From Lachnospiraceae bacterium (lineage in GTDB: Bacteria; Bacillota; Clostridia; Lachnospirales; Lachnospiraceae), in contig JAAWAV010000052.1 of assembly GCA_022792335.1 (NCBI GenBank), forward strand, positions 1 to 36,950: DNA of 36,950 bases, in the 5' to 3' direction. This document shows, piece by piece, positions 1 through 8,219 of this stretch. The notes below the pieces were generated by a model. That model worked only from the letters and a program-made list of their open reading frames with translations, made no database searches and was not told the DNA's origin. Numbering within the stretch: position 1 is the first letter of the stretch; each line of letters begins with the position of its first letter. A program made the position numbers and the translations under genes.

Positions 1-101
1 TAACTGTCCCTGTAGAAGGCGATTTTATGATATATTTGAAAAAGTTATTTGGAGTCGAAAATATATGTACATATAGTGAGTTTATGAGTAAGGATAAATA
101 A
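1..101 (+). CDS. 3' end of an unidentified gene cut by the window edge
   Basis: Reading from base 3 gives an open stretch of 32 codons ending in TAA at 99-101. It is AT-rich and looks protein-like (VPVEGDFMIYLKKLFGVEN and a Lys-rich end). A VP-x-x-x-(D/F)-x-x-YL-x-x-(L/Y)FG pattern is seen near the end of LicD-type phosphocholine/nucleotidyl transferases, but this is a loose resemblance over a short stretch and not an assignment. The gene would begin left of the window. Confidence 0.35.
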   Translation, partial: TVPVEGDFMIYLKKLFGVENICTYSEFMSKDK

Positions 102-584
102 AGAATATTTAAAATAGCGGTAGAAGATTTTTGAATATGAAGTTTTGGGCGCTATGTTTATTAGAAAGTGTGATATCCCGTAAACATTTAAATAATTAGT
201 AAAATGTAGGTTATTAAAGGAAAAGTTACGAGATGGTAGCGATGGATATTCGGAGCGTGGATATTAACATTTTGACAGAATAGTGTTTTGTTTGGCATTC
301 CAATTTGACACTAATTCACCGTCAATTTTGCTCCAACTTAGCATTAGCGAACCATACGCCCCACGAAGTTATGCGGGTTTCAGCGATTTTCTCTCAAAAA
401 AAGTGAAAAAAGTTTGTGACATTAACTTGACATACGCGGGGTATGGGGCGTTATGTGTGGAGGATAGTCTGCCTGTGTAAAAGAGAGTGGATTTTTCCCT
501 AGAAAGTCTATAGCCATATAGAGTATATGAATAAGTTTTGCTTTGAAACTGTTTTGCCAACACAGCAAAATTTAAGACCATTAT
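102..584. other. AT-rich intergenic stretch with inverted repeats, no supported gene
   Basis: About 480 bases with no convincing gene. Short open frames on both strands (for example 283-480 plus and 369-620 minus) lack a ribosome binding site and recognisable content. The region holds short palindromes: CATAC at 431-435 with GTATG at 441-445, and CATACGCCCC at 353-362 facing GGGGCGTTATG at 445-455 (one-base bulge). These could be a worn element end or a regulatory structure; nothing more can be said from sequence alone. Confidence 0.4.
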
Positions 585-616
585 AAAAGCCAGGGGAATA
601 TCCTTGGCTTTTTTGG
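585..616. terminator. Bidirectional intrinsic terminator
   Basis: AAAAGCCAGGGG then a short loop then CCTTGGCTTTTTT forms a GC-containing hairpin (about 586-614) with a T-run on the plus strand and TTTTATAAT on the minus strand. It lies beyond the stop of the minus-strand chemotaxis receptor and probably ends that transcript. Confidence 0.65.
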
Positions 617-626
617 GCATATTTTT

Positions 627-654
627 CGGCGCCCCCTTTGTCTTGGGGGCGCCG
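627..654. terminator. Very GC-rich 10-bp hairpin directly downstream of the receptor gene
   Basis: CGGCGCCCCC (627-636) pairs perfectly with GGGGGCGCCG (645-654) around an 8-base loop. It sits six bases past the stop codon of the minus-strand gene. It lacks a clear minus-strand T-run of its own, so with the adjacent hairpin at 585-616 it probably forms a tandem termination or 3'-end stabilising structure. Confidence 0.55.
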
Positions 655-659
655 GACTT

Positions 660-2687
660 TTATTTGATACGGAACTGGCTGATCAGACGGTTCAGAGTCT
701 GGGCCTGATTGGACAACTCATTGGAGACTGCCGCACTTTCTTCAGCAGCAGAAGAGTTTGCCTGTATAACTTTAGATACTTCCTTGATTCTGTTTTCTAC
801 AGAGACAATCATTTCCGACTGCTGGACACTGGCGAATGAAATATCATCCATCAGAACTTTGATGGAACGGATGCATTCATTGATAAGCTGTACCGCAGAA
901 ATAGCGAGATTCGTGGATTCCGTACCTGTTTTTACATCCTGAAGGGAACGGCCTATCAGAGTACCAGTGCTTTTCGCCGCTTCGGCGGATCTGGAAGCAA
1001 GATTTCCTACCTCATCAGCCACCACAGAGAATCCCTTTCCGGCAGTACCGGCTCTGGCAGCTTCAATCGCGGCATTTAATGCAAGAATATTTGTCTGGAA
1101 AGCGATATCTTCGATCGTTTTTATGATACTGCCAATCTGGGCGGAGGACTCGTCGAGGTTTGTCGTGGCAGAAATCAAAAGTTCCATTTTCTTATCGGCC
1201 TCAGTGGCATAGCCTGTAGCTTTGGCAACCAGATCACTGGCGTTGCCACAGCGTACAGTACTGGTCTGAATCTGCTCTGTGATATCTGTAATGTTGGATA
1301 CCAGACCATTGACAGAAACTTTTTGCTGCATAGTTCCCTGAGACAGAGCCTGGGCGCCTTCAGACATCTGATTTGCGCTGCTTTCCACCTGGTGTGCGAT
1401 GTCCGTGATATCAGACATGACATTCATAAGATGGGTGCGGATGCTTTTCAAACTCTCAGCCAGAACTTTAAAATCACCGATATAGTAATCCTCATTCTGG
1501 GTGACATCCACAGCAATATTGCCGTCGGCCATCTCGCCCAGAATCCGCCCGACGTCCTCAATGGTTTTTCTCAGGCAGTCGCAGACATGATGGATCGTTT
1601 GCGCGATCATACCGACTTCATCTGTCCTGCCGTAAAAAGATTCCAAACTCCGGTCAACGGAAAGCTCTAGATTGCCGAGGCGCCGGATAGCACTTTCCAT
1701 GGACATGAGCTCTCTGCCTTCCCGGTGGAGGATGAACAAGGTGACAAGTATAATAACTGCCGTCACAACTGCGCATAAAATCCCCACCGTAATACGTACT
1801 GTCAATACTTCCCCATAGACTTCTGAGGCGTTGTCGCGGACCATAAATACCCAGTTTCGATCTTTCAGATATTTGTAGACCACCAGTTGTTTTGTCCCGT
1901 TTTCATCCTGATAGGAATAAGTACCGGCCTGAGTATCCCCGTCTGTTTTGATCCGCTGTAAGATCTCCTGATAGCCGCCGTCTGTGGTTTCTGTGTTCAG
2001 CAAGGATTCATCTGAGTGATACAGGTATGTACCGGTTTCCACATTCAGGAATACGTATTCACTGTTGGGCAACCCCTTGAGATTCAAATTCAAAAGGGCG
2101 TCCATCAGGCGGCTGGCATAAACGCCGGCACCCACATAGCCAATACAATCAGAGCCTTCAAAAAGAGGATAGTACATGGAGAGAATCATACTTCCAGTTC
2201 CCGGAGACTTCATGATTCCCAGATTGGTTAGCTGCGGTTTGGCCAGGATGGTATTACGAAATGTTTCCAGAGAGTCTCCGCTTCTGGTGGTTATTCCAAT
2301 TGCCTCCTGGGAAGTATGAGTCAGAACATAAGTATCAGGGGTACTGATATAGAGGCCCTCAAAGATCCCTTTTACTGCGGCAAAATCTTCCGTATATTGT
2401 TGTCCCTTTTGAAGCAGATCAGGATCTTCCGGATTTAAAAGGAGCTCGCGGACTTCACTGCCCAGAGCAAAGGCCGCCATATATTCTTCTGCAGAAGCTA
2501 CATAATCATTTATAATAGAAGCTCTGGATTCCACAGCATCGATCATCTGGTTGGTGATATTGCCTTCCACCATAGATGCAACACGACTGGATACGATAAA
2601 CCAAAGTAAGAGCATACCCGTACAGGTAATGACTGTGGTGATAATGCTGATACGCGTAGCAAGTTTTCGGTTTACGAGAAATTTCAT
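660..2687 (-). CDS. Methyl-accepting chemotaxis protein with extracellular sensor domain
   Basis: Transmembrane chemoreceptor of 675 aa that would signal to CheA/CheW. What is seen: TM1 at about residues 13-34, an extracellular region of about 260 residues consistent with a double CACHE ligand-binding domain ([19 protein letters not shown] and [13 protein letters not shown] segments), TM2 at about 299-320, a HAMP-like linker, then the long helical signalling domain with the conserved hairpin tip at about 526-565 ([20 protein letters not shown]). No CheR-docking pentapeptide is visible at the C-terminus. The start at 2687 is preferred over an in-frame ATG nine codons upstream because GGGGGAG lies about 9 bases before it. 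It stands alone; no che or flagellar genes are in the window. The ligand cannot be inferred. Confidence 0.93.
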   Translation of the reverse strand: MKFLVNRKLATRISIITTVITCTGMLLLWFIVSSRVASMVEGNITNQMIDAVESRASIINDYVASAEEYMAAFALGSEVRELLLNPEDPDLLQKGQQYTEDFAAVKGIFEGLYISTPDTYVLTHTSQEAIGITTRSGDSLETFRNTILAKPQLTNLGIMKSPGTGSMILSMYYPLFEGSDCIGYVGAGVYASRLMDALLNLNLKGLPNSEYVFLNVETGTYLYHSDESLLNTETTDGGYQEILQRIKTDGDTQAGTYSYQDENGTKQLVVYKYLKDRNWVFMVRDNASEVYGEVLTVRITVGILCAVVTAVIILVTLFILHREGRELMSMESAIRRLGNLELSVDRSLESFYGRTDEVGMIAQTIHHVCDCLRKTIEDVGRILGEMADGNIAVDVTQNEDYYIGDFKVLAESLKSIRTHLMNVMSDITDIAHQVESSANQMSEGAQALSQGTMQQKVSVNGLVSNITDITEQIQTSTVRCGNASDLVAKATGYATEADKKMELLISATTNLDESSAQIGSIIKTIEDIAFQTNILALNAAIEAARAGTAGKGFSVVADEVGNLASRSAEAAKSTGTLIGRSLQDVKTGTESTNLAISAVQLINECIRSIKVLMDDISFASVQQSEMIVSVENRIKEVSKVIQANSSAAEESAAVSNELSNQAQTLNRLISQFRIK

Positions 2688-2781
2688 GACAAACGACTCC
2701 CCCACAAAAATCAAAATTCAGATTTGCGGATGTTTGGTTTCGACACCGCCGGGCATTTTCTTTTTTTTTACCGCCCAGATT

Positions 2782-2810
2782 ATTTTAGCACGGGCTTCCA
2801 CATTTTTCAA
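2782..2810 (-). promoter_or_regulatory. Promoter of the chemoreceptor gene
   Basis: On the minus strand TTGAAA (2810-2805) is followed after 17 bases by TAAAAT (2787-2782), a near-consensus SigA promoter. Transcription would start near 2775, leaving a leader of about 90 bases. This looks like vegetative rather than flagellar SigD-type control. Confidence 0.6.
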
Positions 2811-2899
2811 GTATGGAGAGCTTGGGATTTTGTGAGGAGATTCTTAGAAATGAGACGTGAAAGCTTGGATGGAAATTGACCAGTTCTCTGTTCCCGGAA

Positions 2900-2928
2900 T
2901 TGACAGTTTTTTCTTTGTTGTATATAAT
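2900..2928 (+). promoter_or_regulatory. Consensus promoter of the PilT filament operon
   Basis: A perfect TTGACA (2900-2905), 17-base spacer and perfect TATAAT (2923-2928). The predicted transcript starts near 2935, upstream of the ATG at 2984 and downstream of more distal in-frame ATG codons, which supports the chosen start. It is divergent from the receptor promoter about 100 bases away. Confidence 0.8.
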
Positions 2929-2983
2929 AAGGATGGAAATTTGTGTAATGGATGGAAGAAAAAGAATAAGGTGGGAAACAGGA

Positions 2984-4039
2984 ATGGATGTCATCAAGTA
3001 TTTGACAGAGGCGACACAGCAGGGGGCGTCAGATATCTTTATTGTAGTCGGGCGCCCTTTATCTATAAAGGTGAACGGCGTTTTGCAGGAATTGACGGAT
3101 ACGAAAATTCTTCCAGCGGACGCAAAAGAATTTATCGAAAAGATTTATGAGCTGGAAGGACACAGAGATATCAAACATCTCACAGATACTGGGGACGATG
3201 ACTTTTCTTTTGCAATCCGGGGCGTATCCAGGTTCCGGGTCAGCGTATATCGTCAGAGAGGCAGCTTGGCGGCAGTGGTACGGGTCATTACCTTTGAACT
3301 TCCGAAACCTTCGGAAATTGGAATCGGGCCGGAGGTCTTGGCGCTTTCTGATTATTCCAAGGGACTGGTCCTGGTGACCGGCCCTGCCGGAAGTGGAAAG
3401 TCCACGACTCTGGCTTCTATCATTGACCGGATCAATGAAACCAGGGAGGGCCATATCATTACCCTGGAGGATCCGCTGGAGTATCTGCATTCTCATAAGA
3501 AGAGTATTGTGAGTCAGAGAGAAGTAGGGCTTGATACAGGAAGTTATCTCTCTGCCCTGCGGGCGGCTCTCAGACAGAGTCCGGATGCGATTCTTCTTGG
3601 AGAGATGAGAGACTATGAGACCATTCAGGTGGCGATGACGGCGGCGGAAACCGGTCATCTGGTGTTATCCACCCTTCATACCATTGGCGCGGCCAATACC
3701 ATAGACAGGATTATCGATGTATTTCCACCGGAGCAGCAGCGCCAGATTGCCGTACAGCTTGCCACAGTATTGCGCTCGGTGGTATCTCAGCAGCTTGTTC
3801 CGACTGTAGAGGGAAAACAGGTTCCGGTTTTTGAACGGATGACAGTGACCCCGGCTATTCGTAACATTATTAGAGAGAGTAAGTTCCACCAGATTGACGG
3901 TATGGTCTATGCCGCCGGAGGCGGAGATATGTTCTCCATGGATTCAAGCCTTTTAAAGCTCTATAAGAGTGGAAAGATTACATCCGATACGGCGCTCAGA
4001 TATGCGTCTAATCGGGATATGCTTTCCAAAAAATTGTAA
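2984..4039 (+). CDS. pilT: PilT-family type IV filament ATPase
   Basis: Hexameric AAA-type motor ATPase of the PilT/VirB11 secretion ATPase family, 351 aa, the usual PilT length. Visible motifs: N-terminal PilT domain with GASDIFIVVGRPL, Walker A GPAGSGKST at about 133-141, Asp box region ITLEDPLEYLH, Walker B AILLGEMRD at about 202-210, and the His box AAETGHLVLSTLHT at about 221-233, the best PilT hallmark. The C-terminal tail is short and the AIRNIIRE motif typical of PilT is present. The start at 2984 lies inside the transcript and has AAGGTGG upstream; a start at 2876 would precede the promoter. PilT normally powers retraction. Here it is the only motor in the operon, so it may drive assembly or both directions (inference). 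Confidence 0.92.
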   Translation: MDVIKYLTEATQQGASDIFIVVGRPLSIKVNGVLQELTDTKILPADAKEFIEKIYELEGHRDIKHLTDTGDDDFSFAIRGVSRFRVSVYRQRGSLAAVVRVITFELPKPSEIGIGPEVLALSDYSKGLVLVTGPAGSGKSTTLASIIDRINETREGHIITLEDPLEYLHSHKKSIVSQREVGLDTGSYLSALRAALRQSPDAILLGEMRDYETIQVAMTAAETGHLVLSTLHTIGAANTIDRIIDVFPPEQQRQIAVQLATVLRSVVSQQLVPTVEGKQVPVFERMTVTPAIRNIIRESKFHQIDGMVYAAGGGDMFSMDSSLLKLYKSGKITSDTALRYASNRDMLSKKL

Positions 4040-4060
4040 TTTATAAATCGAGGGGATTTT

Positions 4061-5152
4061 ATGGCACGAAAACGATTTTGTCTATTGGCTTGCTTGGTTT
4101 TTGGCGTAAGTTTGTTTCTTGGCGGCTGTGGCAGTTCCGCTGGTTCTTCCGATTCTTCCAAATCTGGGGGAGCAGGGACTACCACTTCTTCAAAACCTTC
4201 TTCTACGGATTTAGGGGGAGAGGGAGTACCGGCGAGCGGTTCTCCGGGGAAAAATCAGGCGGGAAGTGTTCAGACAGGGAACGACGGGGCTAAGCTATCT
4301 CCGGAACAGAGTTCTGAAGAAGTTCCGGCGTCCGGAAACAGGAACAATAAGCCGGTGGTTCTGGTTCCGGAGGCCTCCGGGGAGACTGTTTATGGCAATG
4401 AACAGGCGTCCATAGATGCTTCCCATCTTGAAGATGGGTATGTGATGGTGCAGTATCTGGGACAGGTTCAGAAAGTCAAACTGCAGATTAAGACGCCGGA
4501 GGATGTCACTTATACCTATACGATGAGAGAGGGATATGATGTTTTTCCGCTGACAGGGGGAGACGGAGATTATGAGATTTCTGTCTGGGAGCAGAGGCCG
4601 GGCAAGGGAGACTATGTCAATGTGCTTCACGAAACAGTATCTGTGGTGATTAAGGATGAATTTTCACCCTATCTCTATCCCAACCAGTATGTGAACTTTG
4701 CGCCGGAGGACAAAACAGTGGCTTTGGGTTCCGAGCTGGTAAAGGGAGCCGTGGATGATCTGGATGCGGTTACCAGAGTGTTTACTTATATTACGGAAAA
4801 CATTACTTATGATACGGAGAAAGCTCAAAATGTCCAGAGCGGCTATTTGCCGGTGGTGGATGAAATTCTGGACTCTGGAACTGGCATCTGTTTTGATTAT
4901 GCGGCAGTTATGGCTACCATGCTCCGCACCCAGCGGATACCGACCCGTATGGAAATCGGATATGCGGGGGATGTCTATCACGCCTGGATCAGCACGCACA
5001 TCGACGGAGTGGGCTGGGTCAATGGGATTATCCAGTTTGACGGTTCGCAGTGGCAGTTGATGGATCCGACTTTCGCAGCAAATTCAAGCAGCGATTCTCT
5101 CCGAGATTTTATCAGTGAGGGAGACAATTATCAGGTGAAATATATCTATTAG
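4061..5152 (+). CDS. Transglutaminase-like lipoprotein of the filament operon
   Basis: Exported, membrane-anchored protein of 363 aa. Residues 1-23 are a lipoprotein signal with lipobox LGGC (Cys23). Residues 24-100 are a Ser/Gly/Pro-rich linker likely to cross the cell wall, and a beta-rich region (100-210) precedes a transglutaminase-like fold. The catalytic triad is visible: Cys277 in GTGICFDYA, His307 in VYHAW and Asp335 in QLMDPTF. Such domains act as cysteine proteases, crosslinkers or inactive binders; bacterial ones are often secreted. AGGGG precedes the ATG. Its position between pilT and the platform gene suggests it processes, crosslinks or anchors the exported filament or a wall target. 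That role is inference. Confidence 0.87.
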   Translation: MARKRFCLLACLVFGVSLFLGGCGSSAGSSDSSKSGGAGTTTSSKPSSTDLGGEGVPASGSPGKNQAGSVQTGNDGAKLSPEQSSEEVPASGNRNNKPVVLVPEASGETVYGNEQASIDASHLEDGYVMVQYLGQVQKVKLQIKTPEDVTYTYTMREGYDVFPLTGGDGDYEISVWEQRPGKGDYVNVLHETVSVVIKDEFSPYLYPNQYVNFAPEDKTVALGSELVKGAVDDLDAVTRVFTYITENITYDTEKAQNVQSGYLPVVDEILDSGTGICFDYAAVMATMLRTQRIPTRMEIGYAGDVYHAWISTHIDGVGWVNGIIQFDGSQWQLMDPTFAANSSSDSLRDFISEGDNYQVKYIY

Positions 5153-5161
5153 GGGGATGTT

Positions 5162-6214
5162 ATGGGACAGATATCCAGAAAGCCGTTAAAAGATAAGGAA
5201 CTGGCTTCTTTCTGCGAGCAGATGGCAATGATGCTTACGGCAGGGATTTCCTCGCTGGAAGGGATCTCCATCTTGAAAGAAAGCCTGGCAGATGCAGAGG
5301 GGCGGGCCATTCTTGAAGAGGCTTATGAAGAATTGGAAATGACGGGAAATCTTCATGGCGCGTTGGTAAAGACAGGAGTATTTCCGCAGTATTTCCTGAA
5401 TCTGACGGAAATCGGAGAGCGGGCCGGAAGGCTGGACGAAGTTTTTTCTTCCCTGGCGGTCTATTATGACAGGCAGGATGCGCTTTCAAAAAGTATCAAG
5501 AGCGCAGTTACTTATCCTTGTATCATGATTGGGATGATGCTGGCGGTGATTCTGGTTCTGGTGATCCGGGTCATGCCGATTTTCAGCCGGGTCTACGAAC
5601 AGCTTGGGACAGAAATGAGTGGAGTATCCAGAAGCATTATGAATGTGGGAACCTGGCTTGGCCGCTATAGCCTGGTGATCCTGGCGCTGGCTGTGGTTCT
5701 GGTGATCCTGGTTTTATATCTGACCAGAACCAAAAACGGGAAGCAGAAACTTACGGCTATGGGACGCCGGCTTCCTTTTACCAAAGGTATTTATGAGGCG
5801 ACTGCTCTCAGCCGTTTTGCCGACGGTATGGCGATTACCTTAAAGAGCGGACTGGATTCCGACGAGGGGCTGGAGCTTTCTGGTAAACTCACAGACAGCC
5901 AGTCGCTCCGGGAAAAGATAGAAGCCTGTCGGGAAAAGACTGCAGAGGGAATGGAACTGGGAGTGGCATTTAAGGAGGCAGGGATATTTTCCGGTCTCCA
6001 CGCCCGTATGATCAATGTGGGGATTCTTTCCGGCTCTCTGGATCAGGTGATGGAACGGGTGGCAGAACAGTATGCACAGGAGGCGGACGACAGGATTTCG
6101 AGGACAGTATCCAGGCTGGAGCCGACTCTGGTAGCTGTGATGTCGATTCTGGTAGGGATGATTTTGCTGTCGGTGATGCTGCCGCTTATGGGGATTATGA
6201 GCGGAATTGGCTGA
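5162..6214 (+). CDS. Type II secretion / type IV pilus platform protein (GspF/PilC family)
   Basis: Polytopic inner platform on which pseudopilins assemble; 350 aa, slightly shorter than typical PilC (about 400). It shows the duplicated GspF domain: an N-terminal cytoplasmic helical half (FCEQMAMMLTAGISSLEGI, about 17-35), TM at about 119-142, TM at about 168-188, a second cytoplasmic half (FADGMAITLKSGL, about 219-231) and a final TM at about 322-346. It starts 9 bases after the transglutaminase gene and belongs to the same transcript. It is the expected partner of the PilT-family ATPase, whose rotation or conformational cycle it couples to filament growth. Confidence 0.9.
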   Translation: MGQISRKPLKDKELASFCEQMAMMLTAGISSLEGISILKESLADAEGRAILEEAYEELEMTGNLHGALVKTGVFPQYFLNLTEIGERAGRLDEVFSSLAVYYDRQDALSKSIKSAVTYPCIMIGMMLAVILVLVIRVMPIFSRVYEQLGTEMSGVSRSIMNVGTWLGRYSLVILALAVVLVILVLYLTRTKNGKQKLTAMGRRLPFTKGIYEATALSRFADGMAITLKSGLDSDEGLELSGKLTDSQSLREKIEACREKTAEGMELGVAFKEAGIFSGLHARMINVGILSGSLDQVMERVAEQYAQEADDRISRTVSRLEPTLVAVMSILVGMILLSVMLPLMGIMSGIG

Positions 6215-6228
6215 GGAGGGATTCGAAC

Positions 6229-6567
6229 ATGAACCGTTTTGGTGAGAAGCGGGGAAGGCGTTCCCTCCCCGGCGTTCTGCTTCCGCTGGTTCTCTTTCTG
6301 GCGGTGCTTTATCTGGCGTTTCTGGGTATTTCTTCTATCTCAGATACGACGGCCCAGAAAGAGATGGAGGGATTGGAGCAGACTGTTTACAGAGAGATTG
6401 TCCATTGCTACGCGTCGGAGGGGTACTATCCCTCCAGCATTGAATATCTGAAGGAGCACTATGGCCTTTCCTGGAACGAGGACAGATACTGGATTGACTA
6501 TCAGCCGATTGGATCCAACCTGATGCCGGATGTGACTGTGGTAATGAAACAGGGAGGTACAAAGTGA
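6229..6567 (+). CDS. Small single-pass protein, putative minor pseudopilin
   Basis: 112 aa: a basic N-terminus (KRGRRSLPG), one hydrophobic helix at about 13-35, then a 75-residue outer domain containing HCYASEGYYPSSIEYL and DYQPIGSNLMPDV. Charged leader, long hydrophobic helix and small C-terminal domain match the layout of type II secretion pseudopilins, but the Glu at +5 and a clear Gly cleavage site are missing, as in GspK-like tip subunits. GAGGAGGG gives a strong ribosome binding site. The next gene overlaps by 4 bases. The role is inferred from layout and operon only. Confidence 0.6.
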   Translation: MNRFGEKRGRRSLPGVLLPLVLFLAVLYLAFLGISSISDTTAQKEMEGLEQTVYREIVHCYASEGYYPSSIEYLKEHYGLSWNEDRYWIDYQPIGSNLMPDVTVVMKQGGTK

Positions 6568-7022
6568 AATTAAAGACAGATTTTCTTTTTACCTTGCTTT
6601 TGTTCTGTGTGTTTGCCATATCGGCCTTCAGTCTGGTGGTGATCGGAGCCGGTGTTTATGAAACAAGTGTTTCCTCTATGGAACAGAACTTTGAGGGAAG
6701 AACGGCACTGGCTTATGTGGCGGAAAAGGTCCGGCAGAACGACAACGGCGCGTCGATTTTGGCCGAGGAGAATGTCCTTCGTATCACAACGGAGGATGTG
6801 GACGGTAGCTATACGCTTTATATTTATGAACATGAAGGATTTCTGACAGAGCTTTTTACCAGAACAGAGCTGCCCTTTGATATGGAAGCGGGGAGACAGC
6901 TCTTGAAGGTACAAAGTTTTTCTGTGTCGGAGAGAGAAGAAGGGCTTCTGGAGATTTCCACAACCGAAGAGGGGGAGGAACCGGTTTCTCTCTTCCTTCA
7001 TCTGAAATCGGAAGGAGCTTAA
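6564..7022 (+). CDS. DUF4860-like single-pass protein, putative pseudopilin
   Basis: 152 aa starting at a GTG that overlaps the previous stop (GTGA), with AGGGAGG upstream. A hydrophobic helix at about 6-30 is followed by ALAYVAEKVRQNDNG, a segment like the start of the globular domain in GspJ/PilW-type minor pilins, then a beta-rich domain (LRITTEDVDGSYTLYIYEHEG). It resembles the DUF4860 proteins I associate with Lachnospiraceae PilT clusters. Translational coupling to the upstream gene implies matched amounts. No classical prepilin cleavage site is seen. Function is inferred from context. Confidence 0.62.
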   Translation: MKLKTDFLFTLLLFCVFAISAFSLVVIGAGVYETSVSSMEQNFEGRTALAYVAEKVRQNDNGASILAEENVLRITTEDVDGSYTLYIYEHEGFLTELFTRTELPFDMEAGRQLLKVQSFSVSEREEGLLEISTTEEGEEPVSLFLHLKSEGA

Positions 7023-7099
7023 CGGTTGTCTGGCAGCTGATTGACAAAGAAAAATCGGCGTCTGCCGGCTGACTGATTATTTCCGAAAGGAAGGCAGAT

Positions 7100-7576
7100 A
7101 TGTCGCAGAAGAGACACAGATCCAGCCTGTTTTTGCTGGAATTGATATTTGTGATTTTTTTCTTTTCGCTGGCAAGCGCGGTTTGTATTCAGTTGTTTGT
7201 AAAAGCCCATTTGACGGAGCAGGAAACAGAGGCTTTGAATCGCGCCATTCCTCTGGCAGAAAGTGCGGCGGAGGCATTTCACAGCGTTTCGGGAAATTTG
7301 GAGGAACTGACAGAATTATTCCCGGGGGGGCAGATAAACGAAGCTGGCGACAGTTTTCAGGTTCTTTATGATGAAGGCTGGCGTCCGGTGGAGAGCGGGG
7401 AGGGAAGTTATACGCTTTCTATCACTCTGGATACCCCTACGGCCGGCGCTTCGGGACAGGAAATCGCTTCTGTGCCTTCTTTGAAACGGGCGGCCGTCCG
7501 GATCAGTAATCAGAACGGGATTGTTTATGAGCTTGTGGCATCCGTCCAGATTCCCAGGAAGGTTCCCGCACGCTGA
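7100..7576 (+). CDS. Type IV pilin-like protein with Glu at +5
   Basis: 158 aa. A short basic leader (MSQKRHRSS) is followed by LFLLELIFVIFFFSLASAV. If cleaved after Ser9, Glu14 becomes the +5 Glu that defines class III prepilin signals, although Ser replaces the usual Gly at -1. After the helix come a region of about 40 residues rich in Ala/Glu (ESAAEAFHSVSGNLEEL) and a beta-rich tail (GSYTLSITLDTP), as in GspH/GspI-type minor pseudopilins. AGGAAGG precedes the ATG. This is the member of the cluster that most directly ties it to type IV filaments. A matching prepilin peptidase must be encoded elsewhere. Confidence 0.68.
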   Translation: MSQKRHRSSLFLLELIFVIFFFSLASAVCIQLFVKAHLTEQETEALNRAIPLAESAAEAFHSVSGNLEELTELFPGGQINEAGDSFQVLYDEGWRPVESGEGSYTLSITLDTPTAGASGQEIASVPSLKRAAVRISNQNGIVYELVASVQIPRKVPAR

Positions 7577-7609
7577 TAATGGAAGCTGATGGTGGAAAAG
7601 GAGTGTTTC

Positions 7610-8140
7610 ATGAAAGAGACGGAAAAAAATAAAAACAGTACTTCCGGTATGGGCGTGGGCGCAACTTCTATTCTTATGGTTTTCGTGATTTTGTGTCTGG
7701 TGGTATTCGCTATGCTTTCTCTGGTGAACGCCAATGCGGATAAAAAGCTGAACGACCGGTTGGCTACAAGAATCCGGGCCTATTATTCTGCCTGTGATAA
7801 GGCGGAAACTCTGTTGGAGGATATGGACGGCCGTTTGGAAGAACTTTATCGGGAAAATCCGGAGGCAGACAGCTATTTACAAGCCTGCCTTGCCTATCTG
7901 GACGGGGCCGGAGGGGTGGCCGCACAGGAAAAAGACGGGAGCGGAGTCCGCTTTTCCTTCTCGGTGATTATCAATGACGAGCAACATTTGTCTGTGGTGG
8001 CCTTGGTGCCAAAAAGTCCTGGGGTGGGAGAACCTTACTATACCATCAAGACCTGGCAGACCATGGCAAGACAGGCTTGGGAGCCGGACGAAAAGCTTCC
8101 GGTATTTGAGTCCGATCTGCCGCTTCCTTTGATGGAATAG
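7610..8140 (+). CDS. Small single-pass protein, last pseudopilin-like gene of the operon
   Basis: 176 aa from the ATG at 7610, chosen over one seven codons upstream because AAAGGAG sits 6 bases before it. A polar Lys/Asn/Ser-rich leader with GMGVG precedes a long hydrophobic helix (about 17-41). Next come a charged helical stretch (DKKLNDRLATRIRAYYSACDKAETLLEDM) and a beta-rich domain ending in a YYTIKTW segment. It has the general build of a pseudopilin but no +5 Glu. It completes a set of four small helix-anchored proteins, the number of minor pseudopilins (H, I, J, K) in type II secretion tips. That parallel is inference. Confidence 0.58.
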   Translation: MKETEKNKNSTSGMGVGATSILMVFVILCLVVFAMLSLVNANADKKLNDRLATRIRAYYSACDKAETLLEDMDGRLEELYRENPEADSYLQACLAYLDGAGGVAAQEKDGSGVRFSFSVIINDEQHLSVVALVPKSPGVGEPYYTIKTWQTMARQAWEPDEKLPVFESDLPLPLME

Positions 8141-8152
8141 GAGAGGGATGAA

Positions 8153-8215
8153 ATGAAACCAGTAGGAAAGACGGAGTGGAAGGGAAACATTTATATTTCA
8201 GAAAGGGGATTATAA
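8153..8215 (+). CDS. Possible 20-residue peptide at the end of the filament operon
   Basis: ATG at 8153 with GGAGAGGG five bases upstream opens a frame for MKPVGKTEWKGNIYISERGL and a TAA stop, filling most of the gap before the next gene. The ribosome binding site is better than chance, but the product is short and has no recognisable motif. It could be a real small protein, a coupling leader for the next gene, or the remnant of a lost final gene. Confidence 0.3.
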   Translation: MKPVGKTEWKGNIYISERGL

Positions 8216-8219
8216 AAGG

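Noticed and set aside
283..480. 65-codon open frame in the left gap
   Set aside because: No ribosome binding site, no recognisable domain, and it crosses inverted repeats; an opposite-strand frame of similar length covers the same bases.
3059..3658. 199-codon open frame opposite pilT
   Set aside because: Antisense shadow of a gene with clear family motifs; its product is Arg/His/Ser-rich with no domain.
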